Below are positions 10,641 to 20,959 of a DNA stretch of 64,000 bases, piece by piece. The stretch lies in contig BFEA01000025.1 of assembly GCA_003427395.1 (NCBI GenBank), positions 2,297,904 to 2,361,903 on the forward strand. The letters are read 5' to 3'. A program made the translations under genes and the position numbers. The notes below the pieces were generated by a model. The model did no database searches, was not told where the DNA came from, and saw only the letters and a list, made by a program, of their open reading frames with translations. The first letter of the stretch is position 1. Each line of letters starts with the position of its first letter. The DNA is from Chara braunii (Eukaryota > Streptophyta > Charophyceae > Charales > Characeae).

Positions 10641-10931
10641 CAGCCGGGCCGCCCGGGTCACCCTATTTTCCCGGGCGGCCCGGCCGTGCAGGGACCAGGG
10701 AAGGTCCCAGCCAAAAAAGCAAAAATAACAAAACAATCCAAAAATCCGAAAAAAAAACTATGTTATGCAGAAAAATCAACTGAACAACTTGTGCCTCAGG
10801 GTCACATCGCAATTCTTTACGAATTTTTTTAAAATAACAATGTAAATTAAAAAATAGTTTTTATTTTTTTCATTTTTAGTATCTTTTTGGTCCGGCCGGG
10901 CAAGTGGACCCGGGCCACTCTGGTAGCCTAG
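10641..10931 (+). mobile_element. hAT-like MITE, copy A (5' end lost)
   Basis: Shares with the other copies a GC-rich palindromic end (CAGCCGGGCCGCCCGGG), the internal GTGCCTCAGGGTCACATCG block and the terminal TGGTAGCCTAG. The expected CTAGGCTAC at the left end is missing: the element starts at its 11th base, fused to the gag ORF. Confidence 0.75.
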
Positions 10932-11149
10932 ATAATAACATCATAATAATAACAATATTATTAATTAATAATAAATAAAGTCATGAGTCAGTCTGAACTT
11001 GTCGACAAAGTGGGCCCGAATGTGATAACATTGCCTGTGGATAACGACAAGACAGTTTGCAACGAACACCAATCATTAGGTCGCCCTCATGATTGCATTA
11101 ATTAACTTCAGATGACAGCTCACTGCCGCAGCCACGACGAAGGCCTCCG

Positions 11150-11510
11150 TTGTGGATTGTCATCCATCCACGTCATCATCTTCGTCGTGGAAGGCCTTCG
11201 TTATGGACGTCCTGCCTCATGGAAAATGACGTGGCTTGCTGATATGGTTAATCATCCAGCCACGTCATACATCCATTCATGATCTGGCTTGTCATCCATC
11301 CACGTCATCATCTTCGTCGTGGATGATGACGTGGATGACACGCCAAATCATGGTTTGGCTTGTCATCCACGTCACCATCCACGTTATCTTTTTTTTTGGA
11401 CCAAGTCACATCATTATCCACGTCATCATCCACGTCATCATAGACATCAACATAGACATCAACATCTACGCCATCAGATACATCATCATCAACATCCATA
11501 TCATCTCCAT
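11150..11510 (+). repeat. Degenerate repeat of CATCCACGTCATCATC type
   Basis: Imperfect repeats of (C)ATCCACGTCATCATC and its complement GATGACGTGGATGA dominate the stretch and create His-rich and Asp-rich frames that are not genes. Confidence 0.65.
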
Positions 11511-11704
11511 TGCCGACGCATGCAGGCGCTACGATTGATTACCCTACCGCCACGAAGGATGATGACAGGGCCCAATACATACATCATCCACGATTAACTT
11601 CCCTCCCTACCGCAAACGCATACATGCACCATCCATAGCTACTGTAGAAAACAGTGCACGGTGACAAATTGGTGAATCGGTAAATTGATAAATTGATAAA
11701 CTGG

Positions 11705-12001
11705 CTAGGCTACCAAGTGGCCCGGGTCCACTTGCCCGGCCGGGCCAAAAATATATAAAAAAATAAAAATAAAAATAAAAAATATTTCTCCATTTAAATG
11801 TTTATTTTAAATTTGGTAAAGAATTTCGATTTGACCCTAAGGCAAAAGTTGTTCAGTTTTTTTTTCTGCATAACATTATTTTTTTTTCCGATTTTTTGGA
11901 TTTTTTTTTTTTTTTTTTTTGGCCGGGACCTTCCCTGGTCCTTGCCCGGCCGGGCCGCCCGGGAAAATAGGGCGACCCGGGCGGCCCGGCTGGTAGCCTA
12001 G
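11705..12001 (-). mobile_element. hAT-like MITE, copy B, complete
   Basis: Terminal inverted repeats CTAGGCTACCA (11705) and TGGTAGCCTAG (ending 12001) bound a 297-bp element. Identical 8-bp flanks TAAACTGG (11697-11704 and 12002-12009) are a target-site duplication, although the local TAAATTGG simple repeat weakens this single case. An 8-bp duplication with short inverted ends fits a non-autonomous hAT-type transposon. No transposase is encoded. Confidence 0.85.
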
Positions 12002-12577
12002 TAAACTGGTAAATTGGTAAAATTGGCAAATTGGTAAAATTGGTAAAATTGGTAAAATTGGTAAATTTTGTAAATTGCACGCGGTGATGATGATCGACGA
12101 GCCTTTTTCAGGTTCGTTCTGTTTTTTTAGCTTTGAGAGATTAATGTTTGGTGGATCTTGTTTGCTTTGTGCGGCTTTGAGGCTGGAAATTACCCGGGGT
12201 TTCCCGCCACTGTCTAATTTCCCGCCACTTTCTAGAAATGGGTGGAAATTGTTTTTTTTAAGGGTTTTGGACAGTCCGGACAGCGACCCTGAGTGGGTAT
12301 TTTTGATCATTTCTGTTCCTGTGACTTCAATTCCCAATTCCCAACACCTGCACCAATACTGGGTAATGATACCAGCACTCTTCTTCCGGGTTGTATGCGA
12401 GGGATTGCCGGCCGGCCCCAATTTGTTATTGGCATAATGGAAGAGCCCACTGGACCAGTTTAACAAAACAAAAAAAAAAAAGAAAAAGACAGACGAGCGC
12501 GCATTGGCAGGCCGTGAAGCTGCAAACAGTTCTTTCCTTTTTCTCTTCCTCTTCTTTTTTTTGGCAGATCGGGCTAC

Positions 12578-13452
12578 GTCACTCGGGGCATCCGTTAGAA
12601 TTGAAACGATTCAGAGAAGGGTCATACTAATTAGCGTGGTGTGGACGGTCTAATCAATCAGTGTGAGGAAAAGGACTGAGTTCTGCTCAGTTCATCGCCT
12701 CGTTCGTCACGTGGCCTTCGCTTCGCGTTGGCTGATTTTGTACGTGTTGTCACTGCGCAGAACCCAGTCCTTTTTCCACAGAAGGGTAATACTAATTAGT
12801 GTGGTGTGGAAGGTCTAATCAATCACTCAGTGTGAGGAAAAGTGATCATTCTCTGAATTTGGAACGATATTTAAAATATGTACATTCATTACTGATCATA
12901 AATCCCGCAGTTCATTCCTAATCTTCCGCCACTTTTTTCTAGTGTGAATGTCGCTTCTAGTGTTGGCCGCACAGATAGCTCTAATTACTAGTAATGACGT
13001 TTTGTTTTGTCCTTTTCGGAACTGTCTTCTAATTTCCCGCCACTTTCTAGTGTAAATGCCCATTTCTAATTTCACGCCACTTTCTAGTGTGAATGCCCAC
13101 ATTTCTAACGTCTTATTCCCGCTGTTTCACCAAAAACTTGTTGGTCGGCCAGACAGCTGTCAGTTTCTTATTTCCCGCCAATATTCTAGTGTGAATGTCG
13201 TTTCTAGTGTTGGCAGCACAGATAGCAGTACGTAATTACGTTTTTTGTCCTTATCGGAGCTGTCTAATTTCCCGCCACTCTCTGGTGATGGTAGGGCCGC
13301 CAACTGTACAATTAATTAAGCTCTCTTTTTTTCTGGCACGTGTTCCAGTGTCCTTTCTAGAGATGGAAGGCTTAACTAAATTAATCTGTTTTTTATTTCC
13401 CGGCACCTAGCAAGATTAGCATGGCCGCTGCCCAAGGATGACACGCATTAAA
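12578..13452 (+). pseudogene. U6 snRNA relic split by a mobile repeat
   Basis: 12578-12619 matches the 5' part of plant U6, including GGCATCCG, the AATTG-AACGAT stretch and the CAGAGAAG that carries the conserved ACAGAGA-box region, with several substitutions. 13412-13452 matches the next part: AAGATTAGCATGG, then GCTGCCCAAGGATGACACGCAT, with two mismatches. An about 790-bp repeat lies between them, and AAG is present on both sides, possibly a 3-bp target duplication. The extreme 3' end is replaced by A-rich sequence. No plant snRNA upstream element or TATA box at the expected distances was seen, so it is a dead copy. Confidence 0.7.
12620..13411 (+). mobile_element. Dispersed repeat R800, copy inserted in U6 relic
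   Basis: The copy runs from GGTCATACTAATTAG to CCCGGCACCTAGC. It contains a partial internal duplication (12612-12671 repeated at 12780-12842) and a series of TTTCCCGCCACTTTCTAGTG blocks. The inverted counterpart at 15132-15696 shares the whole layout and its homology stops at the same inner base, TTTCCCG-CACC, which defines this edge. No coding capacity is seen. Confidence 0.6.
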
Positions 13453-14006
13453 AAAAATAAACAAATTAAATAAAAATAAAAATCGAAACGAGTTTTATTC
13501 TTTACAGGAGTTTTCTCTCTTAATCGATTGTTTATAAGTATTTTCCTCATGTCAACTTCTCTACGCCACTTTTTTTTTTCAATTCGTGGATTTAAAAAAA
13601 AAAAAAAAATTCCGGTTACTTAAGCCGCCGTTTCTCTTGCGCTCGCGCGGCAGTAGGTGAATGCGATGGACTTGGTCATTCTGGGAGTGGTATTCCTTAC
13701 GACATCCCCTCCCTATGATTTATTTGGCTGAATTTGGCCGCTATTGCGCTCAGATACATCCAAGAAATGCCTTGTCTGAGCTTGCCATCGGTTTTTCTTT
13801 CTTCTACGTCCTCAACGGTCACAGGATGTCGCGTGTTTGAGGGCGTGAATTGCGGTCAGATACATCCAGGCAATTCCTACAGTAGTCTAAATTGCGGGGG
13901 ATTCTCTTGTAGAGACGAACGGCGGCGTACACTTTTTTTCTTTTTTTTTTTCGGCGTATACTATTGGACGTCCTCTTTTTCCTTTTTTCTTTTTTATCTT
14001 CCTTTT

Positions 14007-14210
14007 CTAGGCTACCAGAGTGGCCCGGAGTCACTTGCCCGGCCGGGCCAAAAAAAAGAAAGTAATAAAAATAATCAAAAATATTTTTAATTTTTTTTAA
14101 TTTTTAATTTGGCAAAGAATTTCGATGTGACCCTCAGGCCAAAGTTGTTCAGTTTATTTTTCTGCATAACATAGCCTCCCGGGACCCGGGCGGCCCGGCT
14201 GGTAGCCTAG
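14007..14210 (-). mobile_element. hAT-like MITE, copy C, complete
   Basis: 204 bp with ends CTAGGCTACCAG and CTGGTAGCCTAG, flanked on both sides by TTCCTTTT (13999-14006 and 14211-14218). This 8-bp duplication supports hAT-type insertion. It lacks part of the GC-rich 3' end seen in copy B. Confidence 0.9.
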
Positions 14211-14219
14211 TTCCTTTTC

Positions 14220-15027
14220 GTTTATTTCTGTTATCCTTCTTTTCAATTAAAAAAAAGGTAGCCATCCTCCACAGTGCCCAGGATACTATTGGACGTCTCT
14301 TTTTCCTTTCTTCTTTTTTTTTCCCTTTTCGTTTTTCTTTTTTGCCTTTTTTTTTTCTTCAGAAAAGTGGCCATCCTCTCCCCAGCACCCCAAATACTTT
14401 TCGACGTTCTCCTTTTCTTTTTTCTTTTCCACTGTCCCCAGCACATTAGATACTTTTGGACGTCCTCTTCATTGTTTTTCCTTTATTTTGGAGTGTGCAC
14501 TTATTGGGGGGGGGGGGGGTCTCGCCCAAGGCTCGAGTCGCAGAAAAAAAAAGAGGAGGAAATAAAAGTGAAAAAAAAGGCGCCAAGGTCTCAACTGGCT
14601 TGTTCAGAAAAGCTAACAATCACGATTTAGCTTCTAAAGACGGCTCCGTTCCCTTAAGAGGGGGGGGGGGGGAAAGAGGAGGGGAAGGGAAGCCTCAGTT
14701 TTGCGAAACCAGAGATTGCCGCCAAGCAGCACAGTTATTGATACGGGGTGGGGGGGGAGGAGGGGTAGGGGGGGAAAGGGGGGAGGAGGGGTAGGGGGGG
14801 GAAGGGGGGAGAGGGCAAGGGAGGGAGGGGGGAGGGGCAACTCCCAAAAACGACAACCATCAAAGCGGGTTCCTGTTTTCCCGCGTTTTCCCGTTGCCCG
14901 TTCAGAACAAGAAGTCCTTGGCTTTAATGTCCTTTTTTGTTTTTTGCAAACCCTTTCTCCCGCCTTTTTGTTGCCCTCCCCTCAGAAGAACAATGACCTA
15001 TGGGAGAAGCTTCCCAAACAAAAAGAC
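14220..15027. other. No gene seen; T-rich then G-rich tracts
   Basis: 14220-14500 is T/C-rich with a repeated TACT(A/T)TTGGACGTC(C)TC motif. 14505-14520, 14660-14675 and 14745-14835 are G-rich runs. No plausible coding sequence. Confidence 0.5.
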
Positions 15028-15086
15028 AAATGGCGGGAGTGACCAGAAAATGTCCTTTCACGTGTTTCCGGTCACTCCCGCCATTT
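15028..15086. repeat. Perfect 17-bp-arm hairpin
   Basis: AAATGGCGGGAGTGACC (15028-15044) and its exact reverse complement (15070-15086) flank a 25-nt loop. It lies just outside the right-hand R800 copy. Confidence 0.8.
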
Positions 15087-15131
15087 TTCTGAGAGGCTCG
15101 TCAGCTCCGATTAATTAAGCTCGTTAATTAA

Positions 15132-15696
15132 GGTGGCGGGAAAAGAAAAAAAAAAGAGGTTAAATTAAGCCTCTCATCCCTAGAAAGGCTATTTACACTA
15201 GAATGGCCGGAAACTACAAAATGAACGGAGACACGTGCCAGAGAAAAGACAGCTTACTATAATTAATTAGTGACAGCTGGCGGCTCTCCTAGCACTAGAA
15301 AGGACATTCACACTAGAACGGCGGGAAATTACACAGTGCCGAAAAGAACAAGCGTAATTACTACTTAAGAGCTATCTGTCCTGCCAGCTCTAGAAACGAC
15401 ATTTCCAATAGGAAAATGGCGGGAAATTAGAAACCGCTGACAGCTGACTGGCCTACCAACAAATTTTGGAAATGAATGTACATCTTCTAGACATCGTTCC
15501 AAGTTCAACGTTGGAAATGAATGTACATCTTCTAGATATCGTTCCAAGTTCAACGAATGAGCTTGCCAGTGACATCATTCATGTACAAAATCACAAACAC
15601 GAAGCGACGGCTCCCTTGGCGAACGACGCGACGTACTGTGCGACCCAATCCTATTCCTCACTCATTAAATTAATATGATCTCCACACCACTCCTCC
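15132..15696 (-). mobile_element. Dispersed repeat R800, inverted copy
   Basis: Reverse-complement relative of 12620-13411: it shares GTGGTGTGGA, the TCGCTTCG and GATTTTGTAC blocks, TTGGAACGATAT and the GCGGGAAATTA/CTAGAAA series. A 45-bp segment with GAATGTACATCTTCTAGA is tandemly duplicated at 15464-15555. The two copies face each other across about 1.7 kb. Confidence 0.6.
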
Positions 15697-15774
15697 AGGG
15701 ATGGGGGGAAGGGGGGGGGGGAGGGAGGTGGAAATTCAGGCCTGCAGAAGGTATATGTCAGGGGATGAACCATT

Positions 15775-15812
15775 AACGCAAGGGAGGGAGGGAGGGAGGG
15801 AGGGAGGGTGGG
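15775..15812 (+). repeat. (GGGA)n tract
   Basis: Nine or so GGGA units lie just downstream of the putative splice donor at 15881, inside what would be intron 1 of the adjacent gene. Confidence 0.7.
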
Positions 15813-15881
15813 AGGGAGCTCCTTCTATCCGACGATGGAGGTGAGGAGGTACAGACAACAAAAAGTGGATAGAATACGTAC

Positions 15882-16116
15882 CATTGGGCAGTTTTCCTTG
15901 GCGGGAAAATACGCTCGCGCTTCCAGAAGCACCATCGCCGCTTGCAGTGGCGAAGCCTCTCGACCTCGCCGAAACAGCGATGGCGGCGGCAGCGGACAGA
16001 GAAGAGGAAGAAGACACAGCGAGTGACGCAGTCGCCGCCGCCATCTTCGAAGCTCCTCGAACGACAGCTATGGCGTTAGTGGATATTTGTTGCGCGTTTT
16101 TCGCTAACGACAACAT
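15882..16116 (-). CDS. Putative first exon, mitochondrion-targeted protein
   Basis: Reading from ATG at 16116, the frame gives 78 codons rich in Ala, Ser, Arg and Thr with almost no acidic residues up to RSRGFATASGDG, a typical plant mitochondrial presequence with a likely cleavage near RGF-AT. A second in-frame Met (KMAAATASLAV) could also be the start. The frame reaches PNG and then GTACGT (from 15881), a reasonable splice donor, leaving phase 1. Upstream, 16250-16310 is CT-rich on the coding strand, as in plant core promoters. I do not recognise the mature protein and find no second exon in the repeat-rich DNA below 15.8 kb, so the gene could be real with a long intron, or broken. Confidence 0.4.
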
Positions 16117-16139
16117 GTGAAAGATGCACCGCACGCCAC

Positions 16140-17055
16140 GTTAAACTTCCTCCAGTCACGCCTAAGGGCGGTTCCCGCTCGCTCTCAGGCTGGCACTCAG
16201 CCCAGCTGGCTTACCCGCCTAACCCCTTAGTTCTCCGCCTCTCGCTTTCTCTCGACTGGATAGAGGGAGAGGACGAGAGAGAGAGGGAGAGAGCGAAGGG
16301 AGGTACGCAGAGACAACGAAGACGTGCTATCGCTGGGGTTCTCAACTACGTAGGTACGCAAAGGGCCTCTTCGAGCAAAAGTACACAGGACGTACGTACA
16401 AATGGAAGGGCCGGTCTGAAACGGAGGAAGGGATGCCAGAGCGGTCCGATTAGCGACACGTGTCTCGATCCCATGGATTGCATCATCGCCACGAGGGCGG
16501 GCATCAAGATTATCTGATCGTGCTTGCGTTCTTCCCAGGCCATCCTGGAACCCAGGTGGCTGCAGCCTCAGAATATGGCCAAGAGACCAGATGGATTGCT
16601 CCCCCAACTCGTACGGAAAAGATTAGTGCATTGTCCAGACTCTGGACAAGCATTGGAGAATGCCCTCACAGTTCCGGAAAATCACAACTTTGTCCTCCAA
16701 GAAGCACCGGTGCTTCCACTTTTGGCACTGGCAGGTCATGATGCCATGCACAGGCCAGCGAAATGACACCACGTATTAGTGACAGGTTTGTGTTAGCAAT
16801 AGGCACCACTCACCCATGTCGGGACGACACCGATTTGTGTTAGCAATAGGCACCACTCGCCCATGTCGAGACGACTTGGAGCTACAATAGGCTCGGCTGG
16901 CTCGCATGATGCAAACGGCTTCTGGCATGAAAATATGGCAGAAGGCAAGTGGACATGCCTTCGGCCCTTCTTTTCAAAGACGCTCATACTCAGCCTCAAA
17001 AACTCCACTATGCTTTCGCGTGCTATGGTGATGGAGTCGTGCAAAGGTTGTTGAT
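16140..17055. other. No firm gene; short tandem duplication
   Basis: Frames on both strands stay open for 60-125 codons at 16227-16766 and 16793-17044 but show no recognisable domain. A 47-bp tandem duplication (TTTGTGTTAGCAATAGGC) occupies 16786-16876. The part next to 16116 may act as promoter of the putative exon. Confidence 0.3.
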
Positions 17056-17059
17056 ATTG

Positions 17060-18290
17060 TCAAACAGAATCAGGACATCATGCAGGTAAGGAAGTGTTCC
17101 TCACTATTACACTTATCGAGGCTTTGTATATACACACGCTATATAATAAGGATGTTCCAGCAGCGGAATTGAGGGAAACAGAAAATTAAATAAGCAAAGA
17201 TTAAAGACAGTTGTCGAATGTACTTGATAACAAACAGGAAATACTAATTAGGTTGTTGTTTTGTCCTTTACATAAATGATTTTTTCCCTAAAAATCTTAA
17301 TTTTTTGCACGCTTAAGTTTGAAAAATGAGTTGGTGATATTCAAGGTGGATCAATTACGATATTCATTCATAATATAGTAGTAAATAAAACCTATCCTTA
17401 CTGTTATATTTGGAAAAAAAAAGGTTATAGAGTTTTATGATTTGCATAGGATTTACTTGCCTTGTATTTTAAATAAGGTCATGTCAACAATAAAAACAAA
17501 AAGGTTGTATTATTTATAACTGATGTAAAAAATGGTTCAATCGTGTGATCAAAAGAACATGCCATCTTTATAATGTTTAAGAAAATATATGGTACAACTA
17601 ACTAAAAATATAAGACAAAGTTGGTAAGAATATATTAAGCTTTATGGTTACCATATAATTCAATTAACCCTTTTTGTATAAAAAATGACAACAAACAAAT
17701 AATGATTTATGTAACTAATGAAAAATAAGTTATTAATTATATGTAGACAACGGGTTATAGATAAATTGTTCAGAATCAAAATACAACTTTTAAATATGTA
17801 CTAATATACAATGGTCAAAAAAATGTATCATCATTCATTGTATTTAAGAAATACTAAAGGACTCGATAAGGAATATTACAAGAAATTGTCACCACATTTA
17901 AAGTGTCACACATTGTACAAAAGATACATTGGACTCATATTTAAAACAACATCATGCTTTAAATTAAATTGAAATAGTAGCGTAACACAAAATCAGTATG
18001 AGGGCAGCTAAAAATTATACGTAGAATATGAGTCACAGCAATAATATCAAATTTTATTATCGAGTTAAAATTTGATAAAAATGATTTATTTTTTTTACAA
18101 TTTAAGGTTTTTTACTCTTTTATGTTACAATTCACATAAAGCTTATGGTGAAATAATTAATAGACGATATTCTCAAGTTTTTACTTGTGATGATATTGAG
18201 TCCTTATTTCATTTTTTACTAATCATTGTCGATAATACAAATCAATAAAAAAAATAATATTAATATTAAATGTTAAAATTATTAACTTTT
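17060..18290. other. AT-rich island without genes
   Basis: About 1.2 kb is far richer in A and T than either flank and contains no open frame, tRNA or rRNA sequence that I recognise. It may be scaffold-attachment-like DNA, a decayed organelle insertion or an AT-rich transposon interior. Confidence 0.5.
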
Positions 18291-18291
18291 G

Positions 18292-18345
18292 GCCTATGTT
18301 ACCAGAGTGGCTTGGGACCCCTTGCCGAACCAGGCAAAACAATTA
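18292..18345 (-). mobile_element. hAT-like MITE, end fragment D
   Basis: TATGTTACCAGAGTGGC, then ACCCCTTGCC, correspond to the first 50 bp of the MITE family, followed by unrelated sequence. Confidence 0.45.
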
Positions 18346-18534
18346 TTAAAAATAATAATAATAACTAGCTTTTCCGAGGTACCCGGTCGGGCACGTCTCG
18401 CCCGGATAGGAACCTCACCTGGGGTACCCTGGGCATGAAAAAAGTCCACCAATTTTTTTTATTTTTTTTTTATCTGTGGGGTCTTGCTCGCTCTCCCAAT
18501 AGTCCCAAAATTTGGCCTCATTTTTTTTTCAGGC

Positions 18535-19180
18535 ATATAGGTTTCAGTGCGTCAAGGAGGGGTGAGGGTTAGGGGGAAGGGGAGGGGTTGCAAAAGCGGG
18601 GTAGATTAGCGGTTGCCCACTTCGCAGGAGGGGGACGGACACTATGGAGGAGGAGGAGGGAGGAAGACTAATAAGAAGGATGGGGGGAGAGAGAGACTAT
18701 GGCAGAGGAATGAAGACTACTATAGAGGAAAAGAGAGGGAGTTGCAGTGGAGGAAAAAGAAAGGTAGACTACGTGGAGGGAGGTTAACTGGTGGAGGATG
18801 GAGGCGAGAGGGAGACTGTGAATGGAGAAAGGAGAAACGGAGAGCATATGGAGGGAGGAAGGAGAAAGGGAACCCCTATGGCGGATCCAGGAGGTGAAAG
18901 AAGAATCGCTATGGCAGAGGATGATGAAAAAAATGATGAAGAAAAAGTAAAAGAAGAAAAAGAATAGAAAAAGGCAAAAAAAAAATGAAAATAAGAAAAC
19001 GAAGAACCGAAACGAGGAAGACGAGGAAGAAGAAGGAGATAATGATGGCGTGGATGGAGGGCCACAATGATCACATGGCTGGAAGGCAATGACGATGGCG
19101 CGGCAGGAGTGCAGCAGGGCAACGACCACGATGGCAAGGACGACCACGACATGACCACGATGGCAAGGACAACATCAGCA
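18535..19180 (+). repeat. Purine-rich strand-asymmetric tract
   Basis: The plus strand is almost all A and G (GGAGGAGG, GAAGAAAAAG) from 18535 to 19030, then an ACGATGGCAAGGAC repeat to 19180. Its complement gives the long Ser/Phe-rich frames, which are compositional artefacts. Confidence 0.65.
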
Positions 19181-19464
19181 AGGCAATGACAAACTAGCGC
19201 GGGCAATAGTCCGACGGAGGGCGCAGAGCCGCGCGCAAAGCCCCGAGATTCGAATTCAAAATTTCGGGACTTCAGCGGCGTCGATCAATGCAGATCAACA
19301 GCTTAGGCAAAAAAAAAAAGACATAAAACAAGACCTACCTGACCCCGAAAATTTTTGTGTCTATTGAAAAAAAAAAAAAAAAAAAAAAAAATGAGTGGCC
19401 ATCCTCGACGATTTTTTATTTTTGTTGGGTTTGGAAACACAACTTCCAAATGTATATGTATGCA

Positions 19465-19616
19465 GGGTAACTGGCCTTCGGGACGGGCCGAACGCCCGAA
19501 CCCGAACCCTCGAACGTACGGTACACCTTGGGGATGCTTACGGTCGTTCGAGCCGAACGTGGACCAAAAAAAACATAATAATAAAAATAAAATATTTTAA
19601 AATTTTTTTAAAAAAA
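19465..19616 (-). repeat. Family-2 repeat, partial copy
   Basis: A TTCGGGACGGGCCGAACGCC to GAACGTGG block followed by A/T-rich sequence, as at 54305-54390. It abuts MITE copy E. Confidence 0.5.
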
Positions 19617-19926
19617 TTAGGCTACCAGAGTGGCCTGAGGCCACTTGCCCGGTCGGGGCAAAAAAATTAAAAAAAAAATAAAAGGATAAAAATAAATTTA
19701 AATTTTCTTAGCAAAAACTAAATATTTTTTATTTAAAATATGGTAAAACATTTCGATGTGACCCTGAGGCAAAAGTTGTTCAGTTTATTTTTCGGCATAA
19801 CATAGTTTGTTTTTGGATTTGTTTGAATTTTTTTTTTTTTTTTTTTTTGTAGGACCTTCCTTAGTCCTTGCACAGTCGGGCCGTCCGGGAAAATAGGGTA
19901 ACCCGGGAGGCTCGGCAGGTAGCCCA
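19617..19926 (-). mobile_element. hAT-like MITE, copy E, diverged
   Basis: TTAGGCTACCAGAGTGGCC at the left and GGCAGGTAGCCC at the right, with the conserved GATGTGACCCTGAGGC core between them. The termini have substitutions and no duplication is legible. Confidence 0.7.
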
Positions 19927-20094
19927 AAAACAAACGATATAATATGAAGAAAAATAAACTAAATAACATTAATATGAGCATTACATCTAAATTCCTTATA
20001 AATTTTAAAATAAAAATAAAATACATAAAATAAAACTAATTATAAAAATAAGAAAAAAATGAGTCAATGAGCACGTTTTCGACACCGCTGTCGG

Positions 20095-20914
20095 AGCAGA
20101 AACCCTTACAAGGGTATCTGCTCGGGTTTTTCAATGTCGGACGCCGTTCGACTTTTTCGTTAAATCAAGGAACTTGATGAGATTGATGTCTGCCAGAAGT
20201 TTATTCATACTTAGCCTACGAACGAGAAACTATAACTTTTATGAACTAGATGCTTGTGACGTCCGGGAATAATGGCGGTAATCCGCAGTGTGACCAGTCG
20301 TATGCGGTTTCTAGTAGGGCCGCGAAGGCACACAGTCGAGGCTAAGACCCATCCTACCTAAAATAATGACGCGTGGCTGCTAAGCCGCGCGACGAGCTTA
20401 AAAGGGCCAAAAAGGTTGACCACGTTATGCCACAACACAAAAGTCGAGATTCAGACCTAATATTTTTAAGGGTTCCCTTACCGGGATTCGAACCAACAGC
20501 GGTATGCCGAGGGGGGGCATGCGTCCTACCCTACGGAGATGGGTGCATGTTTGTCTCAGGCAGTCGGAAGGGGCAGGCAAAGGTCTGATGGCTGTGTGCC
20601 GTCTATTCCCACTTGGCATAGCCCTTCCTATCGAAGGGCTGCTCCTATTTGGTGTGAAATATGAGCTAGCCCAGTAAGATAGCATGCCAGGATCTCACCC
20701 GACGGATACTGGAATCGAACCGGACGATGCATCAGAGTGGGCATGAGGAGCGACAAATTTCGGTCGTGAGATCGCCAGATCTCACGACCAGATATGGCTG
20801 CTCGGCTATTGCATGGCCCCTGAGGAAGGATAACATGCATAAATTGAGAAATTGTCCATAATTGTTCGATTCCATAAGGGGAATCAAACACGGGTTCAAT
20901 AGGCGTTTTAACCC
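20095..20914. other. Hairpin-dense block 1
   Basis: Five strong short hairpins: AGCAGA-ACCCTT/AAGGGT-TCTGCT (20095-20122), GCGTGGCT/AGCCGCGC (20371-20390), AGCCCTTC/GAAGGGCT (20620-20640), GGTCGTGAGATC/GATCTCACGACC with a 4-nt loop (20762-20789) and GATTCC/GGAATC (20868-20885). The first hairpin and its TCGGAC neighbour recur inverted at 24807-24866, and the last recurs at 24007-24024, so this block is related to the DNA just upstream of the RT ORF. No coding frame is convincing. Confidence 0.65.
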
Positions 20915-20959
20915 TGCGTCCCGAATTTCTTCCTAGAGCGAGAGAGCCCTCAGACTCAG

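Noticed and set aside
12365-12395. ATACCAGCACT and CCGG, like 5S rRNA
   Set aside because: 11 matching bases only, with no wider similarity or 5S secondary structure.
20465-20730. Two GGTTCGA-type B boxes (minus strand)
   Set aside because: No A box or cloverleaf upstream of either. They lie within the hairpin-dense repeat block.
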